A DNA stretch of 64,000 bases from Acidicapsa ligni (GTDB lineage Bacteria > Acidobacteriota > Terriglobia > Terriglobales > Acidobacteriaceae): contig NZ_JAGSYG010000002.1 in assembly GCF_025685655.1 (NCBI RefSeq), forward strand, positions 434,001 through 498,000, in the 5' to 3' direction. Shown piece by piece: positions 57,097 to 64,000 of the stretch; positions within the stretch are counted from its first letter, which is position 1, and each line of letters begins with the position of its first letter. A program made the translations under genes and the position numbers. The notes beneath the pieces are model-generated. The model ran no database searches, was not told the origin of the DNA, and was given only the letters and a program-made list of their open reading frames with translations.

Positions 57097-59553
57097 ATGA
57101 ACCGCCTCGCTATCCCGCACAAAGTTTACCGAATCGCTGCTGTAAGTCTTGTGGCGTCCACATTGGTACTTAGTACCATTTCGGTCCCTGTCGCAGCAGC
57201 GGAGTCCGCGAAAGCCCTTTTTAACCGCGGCCAGGCTGACGAAGCCAAAGAGGACTACGACGGCGCTTACGAGGCCTTCAAGAAGGCATATGCCAGGAAG
57301 CCGGACGATCTCCGTTACCGCACGGCCTTTTATCGGCTGCGGCAGATTGCCTCATCCGATCATGTGACGAAGGGTCGCAAGCTTCTCGCCCAGGGAAATG
57401 ACAATGGTGCTTTGGAAGAGTTCCTTCGCGCCTCGTCGATCGACCCGGGTAACGAGGCGGCTATCCAGGAAGTCTCCCACCTGCGCGCGCATCAGGCGCT
57501 GCTGCTTCCCAAGGGTGAGAGCAGCGAAAATCCGACAGAAGCTTCTCCGATGGAGGACATCGCTTCTCCGGTAGAGCTCAAGCCAGTCTCGAATGATCCG
57601 TTGACGCTGCGCTATTCGGAAGACGCCAAGGTTGTTTACCAGGCGATTGGCAAGGCCGCGGGCATCAACATTCTCTTTGACCCGGACTATAACTCCAAGC
57701 ACGTCCAGGTCGATCTCACCAACGTATCCCTCATGGATGCTCTGCACATCGTGGGTACGATGTCCAACACCTTCTGGCGACCGGTGACGACGAACACTAT
57801 TTTTGTTGCCGCCAATAGCCCCACAAAACACCGGGATTTGGAAGAGCAGGCCGTACAGACGTTTTATCTCTCCAACGCGTGGCAGCCAAATGATCTGAAC
57901 GATGTGCAGACCGCTCTGCGCAATGTGCTGGCCAGCACGACGATCAAAATCTTCGGCGTACCCAGCCAGAATGCCATTGTGGTACGTGCTACTCCGGATG
58001 AATTGATGATGGCGCAAAAGGTCATCAACGATCTCGACAAGGCGCGGCCAGAGGTTGTAGTGGATGTCGCGATCATGGAAGTGGATAAGGACAAGCTGCG
58101 CAATATCGGCTTGAGCTGGCCGGGCAGTATTGGCTTCCAGTTGCAGCCTCCGAGCACCTCCGGTACCTCGACTACAACCACGAATGCGGATGGAAGTACT
58201 TCCAGCACGACCGGGTCGCTCACCCTGAACAATCTGGCAAATCTCAACGCCAACGATTTTGCCGTGACTGTCAGCGCGGCTACAGCCAACCTGCTGTTGA
58301 CGGATTCGGAAGGCAAGATCCTGCAGAATCCCCGCATTCGTGCGACGGACGGGCAGAAGGCGACAATGAAGATCGGTCAGCGTATCCCGATTGCGACTGG
58401 TTCGTATCAGACGGGTGCGGCGACGGCTATTACCAGCTCGCTTGTGAACACGCAGTTCCAGTACATCGACGTCGGCGTAAATATCGAGATGACGCCTACG
58501 GTTCACTATGACCATGACATCACCCTCAAGTTGAAGATCGAGGACAGCTCTGAGGCCAATAACGTGACCATTAGCGGTGTCACCGAGCCGATCATTGCCC
58601 AGAAAACCTCGGAGCAGACAATCCGGTTGCGTGAGGGTGAGGCAACTGTTCTGGCTGGCATTCTCAACAAGCAGGATCTTGTCAGCACAACTGGAATTCC
58701 TGGATTGAGCGAACTTCCGCTGCTCAAGTATGTATTCGGCTCCAAGTCGCACGAAGTTATCGACGATGAGATTGTCTTCGTACTGGTTCCGCACATTGTT
58801 CGCGAGCAGGAGATCTCCCCGCTGAACCGTCGCATGATTGATGTTGGCACGGGGCAGACGATTGATCTGCGGCGTGTTTCCAGCACCTCCATCGCACCGG
58901 GTAGCGGCAATCCTGCGGCGAAACCGGCTGCAGGCCGTCCGCGTACATCGGTTGGCGGAGGCATTGGTCCTCTGACCGGTCAAACGGCTGAGGCTGCATT
59001 GCCCTCAGCGTTAGCCCAGCTTCGCAAGGGAATCGACGGAGATGTGCCAGGCAAAGATGTAGCAGCAACTCCGGCTACAACTCCAGTTCCGACTCCCGGC
59101 GCAACCCCGGCACCGGCTGCTGCCGTCGCTGCTGCGGGACCACCGGTTAACTTCGTTCTGCAGCCCTCGTCGGCACCTCTGGCGGCTGGCTCGGTCTTCC
59201 CAGTCCAGGTGATGCTCAACGGTGCGCATGATGTTTCTTCGGCTCCGTTGCAGATCAAGTACGACGCCACCAAGCTGACGCTGCTCAACGTAGACTCAGG
59301 CGATCTGCTTGGCAAAGATGGGCAGGCAGTTGCCTTAGTCCATCGCGACGATGGTCCGGGCATGATCACCGTGGTTGCTTCCAGGCCTCCGGGAGTGCCT
59401 GGCATTACAGGATCGGGTTCGGTCTGCGTGCTCAGCTTCCAGGCCAAGGTAGCTGGTGAAACCGACCTGACGTTTGCGCGTCCAAGTGCGCTCGACTCGG
59501 CACAACACCAGATTCCGACGACCGCGCAGAATGCTCACATCGTGGTGAAGTAG
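57097..59553 (+). CDS. Secretin (GspD/PilQ-like) with C-terminal cohesin-like domain
   Basis: About 818 residues. A signal peptide (MNRLAIPHKVYRIAAVSLV) is followed by TPR-like helices (DEAKEDYDGAYEAFKKAY), a short-N domain (NILFDPDYNSKHVQVDL), N1-type repeat (QNAIVVRATPDELMMAQKVI) and the secretin pore (VGVNIEMTPTV to GIPGLSELPLLKYVFGS). After a Pro/Ala linker the last 140 residues resemble a cohesin-type beta-sandwich (FPVQVMLNGAHDV; LQIKYDATKLTLLNV). The protein forms the outer-membrane channel of a type II-like or pilus system. ATG at 57097 follows GGAG; ATGs at 57061 and 57082 are alternatives. Confidence 0.88.
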   Translation: MNRLAIPHKVYRIAAVSLVASTLVLSTISVPVAAAESAKALFNRGQADEAKEDYDGAYEAFKKAYARKPDDLRYRTAFYRLRQIASSDHVTKGRKLLAQGNDNGALEEFLRASSIDPGNEAAIQEVSHLRAHQALLLPKGESSENPTEASPMEDIASPVELKPVSNDPLTLRYSEDAKVVYQAIGKAAGINILFDPDYNSKHVQVDLTNVSLMDALHIVGTMSNTFWRPVTTNTIFVAANSPTKHRDLEEQAVQTFYLSNAWQPNDLNDVQTALRNVLASTTIKIFGVPSQNAIVVRATPDELMMAQKVINDLDKARPEVVVDVAIMEVDKDKLRNIGLSWPGSIGFQLQPPSTSGTSTTTTNADGSTSSTTGSLTLNNLANLNANDFAVTVSAATANLLLTDSEGKILQNPRIRATDGQKATMKIGQRIPIATGSYQTGAATAITSSLVNTQFQYIDVGVNIEMTPTVHYDHDITLKLKIEDSSEANNVTISGVTEPIIAQKTSEQTIRLREGEATVLAGILNKQDLVSTTGIPGLSELPLLKYVFGSKSHEVIDDEIVFVLVPHIVREQEISPLNRRMIDVGTGQTIDLRRVSSTSIAPGSGNPAAKPAAGRPRTSVGGGIGPLTGQTAEAALPSALAQLRKGIDGDVPGKDVAATPATTPVPTPGATPAPAAAVAAAGPPVNFVLQPSSAPLAAGSVFPVQVMLNGAHDVSSAPLQIKYDATKLTLLNVDSGDLLGKDGQAVALVHRDDGPGMITVVASRPPGVPGITGSGSVCVLSFQAKVAGETDLTFARPSALDSAQHQIPTTAQNAHIVVK

Positions 59554-59556
59554 AGG

Positions 59557-60060
59557 GTGGAACAGGAAATGCGACGGTTTCTTCATCTCCGGTTTTTCCG
59601 CATCAGGCATGCGCGGCGCAGCGAAGCCGGATTGACGCTGGTGGAGTTGATCGTGACCGTCGCCATCCTGGGGATTCTGGCTTCAGTTGCTGTTCCTATT
59701 GCTCGATTCAAGATTCAGCGCGAGAAAGAACGCGAGTTGCGCTATGACCTGTGGCAGATGCGTGACGCGATCGACCACTACAAGGATGCGGCCGATCGGG
59801 GAGCATTCCAGACCAAGGTAGATAGTCAGAACTATCCGCCCGACCTGGAAGAGTTGACCAAGGGAATTGATGTGCAGGGCAAGAAGGTCAGGTTCCTGCG
59901 CAAGATTCCCGTAGACCCGATGACAGGCAAAGCGGAATGGGGATTGCACTCGATGCAGGACGATCCCAAGAGTGATTCTTACGGTGGGCAGAGCGTCTTC
60001 GACGTCTACTCAAAATCCACGGGAACGGCACTGGACGGGACCAAATATTCGGATTGGTAG
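59557..60060 (+). CDS. Type II secretion/pilin-like protein (pseudopilin), GspG-type
   Basis: 167 residues. The prepilin cleavage motif is EAGLTLVELIVTVAILGIL, with Gly just before the cleaved bond and Glu at +5, followed by a hydrophobic helix. Downstream, PVDPMTGKAEWGLH is the pseudopilin core motif. The start lies three bases after the secretin stop, so both are one transcript. A GspO-type prepilin peptidase is not in this window. Confidence 0.88.
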   Translation: MEQEMRRFLHLRFFRIRHARRSEAGLTLVELIVTVAILGILASVAVPIARFKIQREKERELRYDLWQMRDAIDHYKDAADRGAFQTKVDSQNYPPDLEELTKGIDVQGKKVRFLRKIPVDPMTGKAEWGLHSMQDDPKSDSYGGQSVFDVYSKSTGTALDGTKYSDW

Positions 60061-60065
60061 AGCCA

Positions 60066-60485
60066 ATGATGACGCGTAGAAAAATTCGGAGTAAGGCGAG
60101 CCGCGAGACTGGATTCACGTTGATGGAGCTGATGATCGTCATGCTCATCATCGGCGTACTCATGGCGATCGCCATCCCCAACTACATCTCGGCGATCAAG
60201 GCGGCCAGGGAATCCGTGCTGAAAGAGGATCTGCATGTCATTCGCGGGGCTATCGACGCCTTTACGATGGATAAGCAGAAGGCTCCGCAGTCGCTACAGG
60301 ATCTGGTGGACTCCGGATATCTGAAGGCGATTCCGATGGATCCGATGACCCGCTCCACCGATACTTGGGTGACCGATACGAGCGATGCTCTTACCTCTGT
60401 CGATCAGAGTGAGCCGGGCATTTCGGATGTTCACTCAGGTGACCAGGAGCTGGGCAGCGATGGCCAGGCATACTCTACCTGGTAA
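60066..60485 (+). CDS. Second pseudopilin, GspG-type
   Basis: About 139 residues. The motif ETGFTLMELMIVMLIIGVL gives a cleavable leader after Gly. It shares IPMDPMT with the previous gene and ends in a polar tail. Start at ATG 60066 is five bases after the previous stop; an in-frame TTG at 60054 overlaps that stop. Together with the secretin and first pseudopilin it makes a short secretion or pilus gene group. Confidence 0.86.
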   Translation: MMTRRKIRSKASRETGFTLMELMIVMLIIGVLMAIAIPNYISAIKAARESVLKEDLHVIRGAIDAFTMDKQKAPQSLQDLVDSGYLKAIPMDPMTRSTDTWVTDTSDALTSVDQSEPGISDVHSGDQELGSDGQAYSTW

Positions 60486-60559
60486 ACCTTGCCTGGTATG
60501 TCTTACCTGATCGGTCTTGCGCAGGGACAGCTTGTTCTCAGTGGACGTAGACTTGGGTC

Positions 60560-61339
60560 ATGCCTCCTGAATTCACAGATTCGCGCGACAATCCTATAGC
60601 GGCCATCTATGGGCTTTATACCTCGTTGGTGCAGAGCTGTGCGCTGGATTCCAGGTATAGCCTGGGTGGCAAGCTGATCTTCGCCGGAGGTCTGGAGGGC
60701 GATGCGAAAGATCTGCTTTTCGCGGCGAATATCGCCGGAGCAGCTTCGCTTGCAGCCGCTGCCGATCCCGCAGTGCAGCGGCAGGCGATTCGCGATGGGG
60801 CTGTTGATTTTCTGGTTACTTCTCTGGAAGAGGCTTTGCGCATTCTCAAGAATGAAATTCGCAAGCAGCAGGCCGTTTCTGTGGGAGTCGGAGTCGATCC
60901 TGGCCAGTTGGCCGAAGCCATGCTGGATCGCGGTGTCTTACCGGACTTGCTCCCTCCGCTACCTTGGTCTGAGTTAAGCGAAGAGCATCGCCGCCGTTTT
61001 CAGGCAGATGGTTCTCGGCCGCTAACGTTGCTGAGAGAATCGCAACACCGGTTCGTCAGGTGGAATGTCGATCGGGAGTTTGTACGTTGGCTGCCCAGGC
61101 TGGATGCATGTCTTCAGGCAGTCATCCCAGTTGAGGATTTAGCGCGGCGAAGATGGCTGCGGCTCGCTCCAAAGTATCTGGGACGCATGGCGCAGCGCGT
61201 GCATGGGATAGCGCTTACTGACACGGAGATCAGCCAGTTTCGTGAGCAGGCCGCAGCATTGCTTCAGCAGCATTTGGAAGACGCCACCGCTGACAACCAT
61301 CCAATTCAAATAAGAATAGACGGCATGCTGGTTGGGTAG
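60560..61339 (+). CDS. Isolated urocanase-like (Rossmann) domain protein
   Basis: 259 residues. Residues about 38-130 (KLIFAGGLEGDAKDLLFAAN, then GAASLAAAADPAV and LEEALRILKNEIRKQQAVSVGV, ending MLDRGVLPDLL) follow the order of the central domain of urocanate hydratase (GLGGMGGAQPLAATLAGA, SL-rich segment, DDALARI, AISIAL, LVRRGVRPDMV, as recalled). The GGMGG/AQ segment that holds NAD is changed to GGLEGDAKD, and the SAHDPLNGY segment is absent, so catalysis of histidine breakdown is unlikely. The C-terminal 120 residues are unassigned. No other hut gene is near. Confidence 0.55.
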   Translation: MPPEFTDSRDNPIAAIYGLYTSLVQSCALDSRYSLGGKLIFAGGLEGDAKDLLFAANIAGAASLAAAADPAVQRQAIRDGAVDFLVTSLEEALRILKNEIRKQQAVSVGVGVDPGQLAEAMLDRGVLPDLLPPLPWSELSEEHRRRFQADGSRPLTLLRESQHRFVRWNVDREFVRWLPRLDACLQAVIPVEDLARRRWLRLAPKYLGRMAQRVHGIALTDTEISQFREQAAALLQQHLEDATADNHPIQIRIDGMLVG

Positions 61340-61359
61340 ATTCAGATCGATTTAGATGG

Positions 61360-61962
61360 TTATTTGTGGGTCAGTTCAGCAGCATCTTCAATCCGCTTCC
61401 AAAGATCCTTCAGCCCGGCGCCGGTCTTGGATGAGAGGAACATCAGGTCATCCAACTCAAGATCGCGCTTGAGGGCGGCGAGTTTGCGCGTTCGTTCGTT
61501 GCCGCTTTGCTTATCGACCTTGGTGCCGACGACGGCAAAGTTGCGCCCCTCGTGCCGCAGCCAGTTGATGAGCTGTATATCGCTTTCCTGCGCAGGTATG
61601 TTGGAGTCGATCAGGCAGATGCACAGTGCAAGCTGTTCGCGCTCGGCAAGATAGGGTTCGATGAAAGCAGGCCAGCCGGCGGAGATTGACTTTGAGATTT
61701 TGGCGTAGCCGTAGCCGGGCAGATCGGCAAAGATCACCTTGTGCCGTCCCACCGATCCTTCATCCGCCAGGGCAAAGAAATTGATGGCGCGCGTGCGGCC
61801 CGGTGTTGAAGAGACTTTAGCCGCTTTTTCGCCGACGAGGGCATTCAGCAGGCTGGATTTGCCCACGTTCGAGCGCCCCAGAAAAGCTATCTCTGGAGTC
61901 GACGAATTGGGGAACTGTGCGGCATCCATTGCCGAGAGCAGAAACTGTGTTTGATAGCGCAT
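61360..61962 (-). CDS. engB: Ribosome biogenesis GTPase EngB/YsxC
   Basis: 200 residues. P-loop GRSNVGKSS (29-37), G2 TPGRT, G3 DLPG in FADLPGYGYA and G4 TKVD are present and the length is normal. It assists 50S subunit assembly and cell division. It converges with the urocanase-like gene. Confidence 0.95.
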   Translation of the reverse strand: MRYQTQFLLSAMDAAQFPNSSTPEIAFLGRSNVGKSSLLNALVGEKAAKVSSTPGRTRAINFFALADEGSVGRHKVIFADLPGYGYAKISKSISAGWPAFIEPYLAEREQLALCICLIDSNIPAQESDIQLINWLRHEGRNFAVVGTKVDKQSGNERTRKLAALKRDLELDDLMFLSSKTGAGLKDLWKRIEDAAELTHK

Positions 61963-62096
61963 AGGAAAATCGAAGAGATCTGAGCCAGAGATATTTTCTA
62001 GTTAGCCGTTTCTCTAGCTTGTCGTTCTCCAGTTCTAAGGATACAGGAGATGCAGGTTCGCGCTTTCTCCGGACAATCTCTAGTCAGATGAAGTGC

Positions 62097-62897
62097 TCAC
62101 AGATCGGAAAATGGATCGTGAATCGACGGATGACCTTCCCCTGATTTGTCCGTTCCGTTAGAGATCTCGAGGTCGTAGTTGACCACGAATTTGTTCATGA
62201 AAACTTCAGAGCGCCATGGTGCGTTGGGGTCGGTCGAGCCATTGTTTGGCGGCAGAATTTGCCGGTCAACTTCGGGGCTTCCAGGAATGGTCCACCGATA
62301 TTCACTGCGGAATTTTCGGCTGCAGGCGGAGTAGAGCGAGAGGGTCAGCATCCATTGGCCATCGGCCTGGTCGGAATGATCGACGGGATCGACATGACGG
62401 ATGCTTTCGTGGACCTGAATTCCACCATCCTTTGCTCGCTGAAGAATGGAGCCGAAGGTATCTATCCCCAGCTCCACGCCATCCAGAGTCTTGAATATGT
62501 GTCCAGGATTCATGTCCACGCTTACGAAGTTCGAAGAACTTTCAAGGCCAAAGTTGCTGTCCGTGAGCGTGTAGGGGTAAAGATCCCAGGTTACGGGGCC
62601 GTTCTTGTCGCGTTCCGATTCTTTGCCATATACGGCTCGGAATTGTTCTATCGATGAGCCCGGAAGGACACGAGGTTCGAGAATCTCTCCAGGGCGAACC
62701 AGGAAATCCCGGTCGCAGCCCGCTACGTGGAGTGGTTTCAGATTTTGCGGCGGAGCGTTGGAGTGCGACGGTTTCTCGTTAGCGGAGTGAAGCTGGCCGT
62801 GGAGTACTGCACGAGGCCGCGCCCACCAGATCAGATACGCTCCTCCTGCGAGGACGAACAATAAAATCGCAATGATCCACGGCAGAGGTTTGGTCAT
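62097..62897 (-). CDS. Hypothetical membrane-anchored protein
   Basis: 266 residues. One N-terminal membrane helix (PWIIAILLFVLAGGAYLIWW), then a mainly periplasmic domain with RVLPGSSIEQFRAVYGKE and TWDLYPYTLTDSNFGLES, which resemble DUF-type extracytoplasmic domains but not one I can name. The ATG at 62897 gives the compact N-terminus; an upstream in-frame ATG at 62978 adds a Gly/Ala-rich 27 residues. Lies downstream of lon. Confidence 0.6.
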   Translation of the reverse strand: MTKPLPWIIAILLFVLAGGAYLIWWARPRAVLHGQLHSANEKPSHSNAPPQNLKPLHVAGCDRDFLVRPGEILEPRVLPGSSIEQFRAVYGKESERDKNGPVTWDLYPYTLTDSNFGLESSSNFVSVDMNPGHIFKTLDGVELGIDTFGSILQRAKDGGIQVHESIRHVDPVDHSDQADGQWMLTLSLYSACSRKFRSEYRWTIPGSPEVDRQILPPNNGSTDPNAPWRSEVFMNKFVVNYDLEISNGTDKSGEGHPSIHDPFSDL

Positions 62898-62970
62898 TTT
62901 GACATCTCTTGGAAATTCTAACGGACGGACTAAACCAGAAGCTGAGCCGGAAGCTAAACCAGAAACAGCT

Positions 62971-63010
62971 ATGCCCAACCCTTGCCGATCGTCCGGCTAA
63001 GATTGGGCAT
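62971..63010 (-). terminator. Probable terminator after lon
   Basis: ATGCCCAA (62971-62978) pairs with TTGGGCAT (63003-63010), with an inner GCCG/CGGC, just past the lon stop at 63034. On the minus strand a loosely T-rich stretch (GTTTCTGGTTT) follows. Confidence 0.5.
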
Positions 63011-63033
63011 AACGTTATTGACTGCTTGAGCGC

Positions 63034-64000
63034 TTACTGACGAGCTACCTGGCCGGAACCTAAATCTCCGGTCGGAATTGTCGCCATCGATTCCGCATCA
63101 GGCTCGATCAGAGCGGTGAGCGGAGACTCAAGCGCAATCCGAAGAACTTCGTCCATTTGATCGACGAAATGCAGCTTCATTGCGGACTTGAGGCCCTCGG
63201 GAAGGTCATGCGTATCCTTCTCGTTGGCTGCCGGCAGGATGACTTCAAAGACGCCTGCACGCTGGGCCGCCAGCAACTTTTCTTTCAATCCACCGATGGG
63301 CAGAACCTTGCCGCGCAGGGTGATTTCGCCGGTCATGGCGATATCGCGGCGAACGGGAATCTTCGCCAGGGCACTGGCCAGAGCCGTCGCCATGGTGATT
63401 CCGGCCGAGGGGCCGTCCTTGGGAATTGCGCCCTCAGGCACATGCAGGTGGATGTCCAGGTTGCGATAGAAATCGCGTGGAAGTCCAAGCGCGTGCGCCT
63501 TGCCGCGAATGTAGCTGAGTGCGGCCTGGGCCGACTCCTGCATGACATCGCCGAGTTGACCGGTGATGGTCAGCTTACCCTTGCCGTCCAAAATCTGGAC
63601 CTCAGTAGTAAGGATGCTGCCGCCAACTTCCGTCCATGCGAGGCCGGTGACCAAGCCGATTTCGCTTTTTTCGTGGACTTCAGAATCGCGGAAGCGAGCC
63701 ACGCCGAGAAACTCGTGGATATTGGCTCCGGTGATCTCCTCGGTGTGCTTGGCGCCGTTCTTGACGACACGGCGAGCTACCTTGCGGCAGAGATTACCGA
63801 TTTCGCGCTCAAGGTTGCGAACGCCCGCCTCGCGAGTGTAGTGGCGGATGATGGCCAGAATCGCATCATCGTGGAAGGAGATGTTCTTCTCGGTCAGGCC
63901 AGTGGCTTCACGCTGCTTTTTGAGCAGGTAATTGCGGGCGATTTCGAGCTTTTCGACCTCGGTATAGCCATGCAGGCGCAGGATTTCCATGCGGTCCTGC
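63034..64000 (-). CDS. lon: ATP-dependent protease Lon, C-terminal part (partial)
   Basis: About 322 residues are visible and the frame continues off the right edge ([17 protein letters not shown]). The visible portion holds the small AAA+ subdomain ([23 protein letters not shown]) and the serine-lysine protease domain, with Ser in KDGPSAGIT and Lys in [10 protein letters not shown]. Lon degrades misfolded and regulatory proteins. The C-terminal tail ([13 protein letters not shown]) is slightly extended. Confidence 0.97.
   Translation of the reverse strand, partial: QDRMEILRLHGYTEVEKLEIARNYLLKKQREATGLTEKNISFHDDAILAIIRHYTREAGVRNLEREIGNLCRKVARRVVKNGAKHTEEITGANIHEFLGVARFRDSEVHEKSEIGLVTGLAWTEVGGSILTTEVQILDGKGKLTITGQLGDVMQESAQAALSYIRGKAHALGLPRDFYRNLDIHLHVPEGAIPKDGPSAGITMATALASALAKIPVRRDIAMTGEITLRGKVLPIGGLKEKLLAAQRAGVFEVILPAANEKDTHDLPEGLKSAMKLHFVDQMDEVLRIALESPLTALIEPDAESMATIPTGDLGSGQVARQ

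Noticed and set aside
57352..58983. 543-codon open frame antisense to the secretin gene
   Set aside because: It mirrors a high-G+C gene codon by codon, has no ribosome site or recognisable protein motif, and the plus-strand frame shows clear secretin domains.

Overview
The window looks like an ordinary chromosomal stretch of an Acidobacteriota genome, most likely class Terriglobia (Acidobacteriaceae-like). This is inferred from gene content: a PadR repressor paired with an ADOP-type MacB/FtsX permease, a secretin with a C-terminal cohesin-like domain, F1Fo-ATP synthase genes that lack atpB and atpE, several YVTN beta-propeller proteins, and moderately high G+C coding DNA. No rRNA, tRNA, CRISPR array, prophage or insertion sequence was recognised. 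About 60 genes, nearly all chromosomal housekeeping or envelope functions, fill the window on both strands.

Layout. 1-6.8 kb: the end of a membrane protein, an ornithine cyclodeaminase-family enzyme, a YVTN propeller protein, an oxidative-stress cluster (PerR-like regulator, AhpC, AhpD), a flavin disulfide reductase and a secreted M28 peptidase. 7-13.3 kb: a propeller lipoprotein, an SH3 lipoprotein bracketed by strong hairpins, a DegT aminotransferase, then hfq-hflX. 13.7-20.4 kb: ATP synthase b', b, delta, alpha, gamma, beta, epsilon, closed by a terminator. 20.4-23.3 kb: an acyl-carrier-like membrane protein with a permuted domain order, two small unknowns and an acyltransferase. 23.4-30.3 kb: a compact minus-strand operon (CPBP protease, penicillin acylase, PTPS-related membrane protein, short-chain prenyl synthase, DUF59 protein) whose genes overlap at stop/start codons. 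30.7-34.5 kb: DHH phosphoesterase, GH130-like protein, enoyl-CoA hydratase and HD hydrolase.

34.7-41.4 kb is an envelope/isoprenoid run: XRE regulator, uppS, then, after an AT-richer interruption with one unknown secreted protein, cdsA, dxr, rseP and ybgC. 41.4-45.5 kb: B12-binding protein, ADOP permease, PadR and an unknown gene. 45.6-51 kb: argS diverging from metG-tatD. 51-56.8 kb: a 680-base gene-free stretch with a perfect 30-base palindrome, then yajQ, a long-chain polyprenyl synthase, an AI-2E family transporter, pepA and smpB. 57-61.3 kb: secretin, two pseudopilins and a lone urocanase-like domain. 61.4-64 kb: engB, an unknown membrane-anchored protein and the C-terminal part of lon, which runs off the window.

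Isoprenoid flow is represented at several steps: dxr makes MEP, two trans-prenyl synthases and uppS elongate prenyl chains for quinones and the undecaprenyl carrier, and cdsA supplies CDP-diacylglycerol. The most unusual signals are the permuted acyl-carrier architecture at 20370-21083, the isolated urocanase-like domain at 60560-61339, and two regulator genes (perR-like, padR) whose predicted promoters imply leaderless, self-repressed transcripts. All assignments come from reading the sequence and recalling family motifs; no database search was run.
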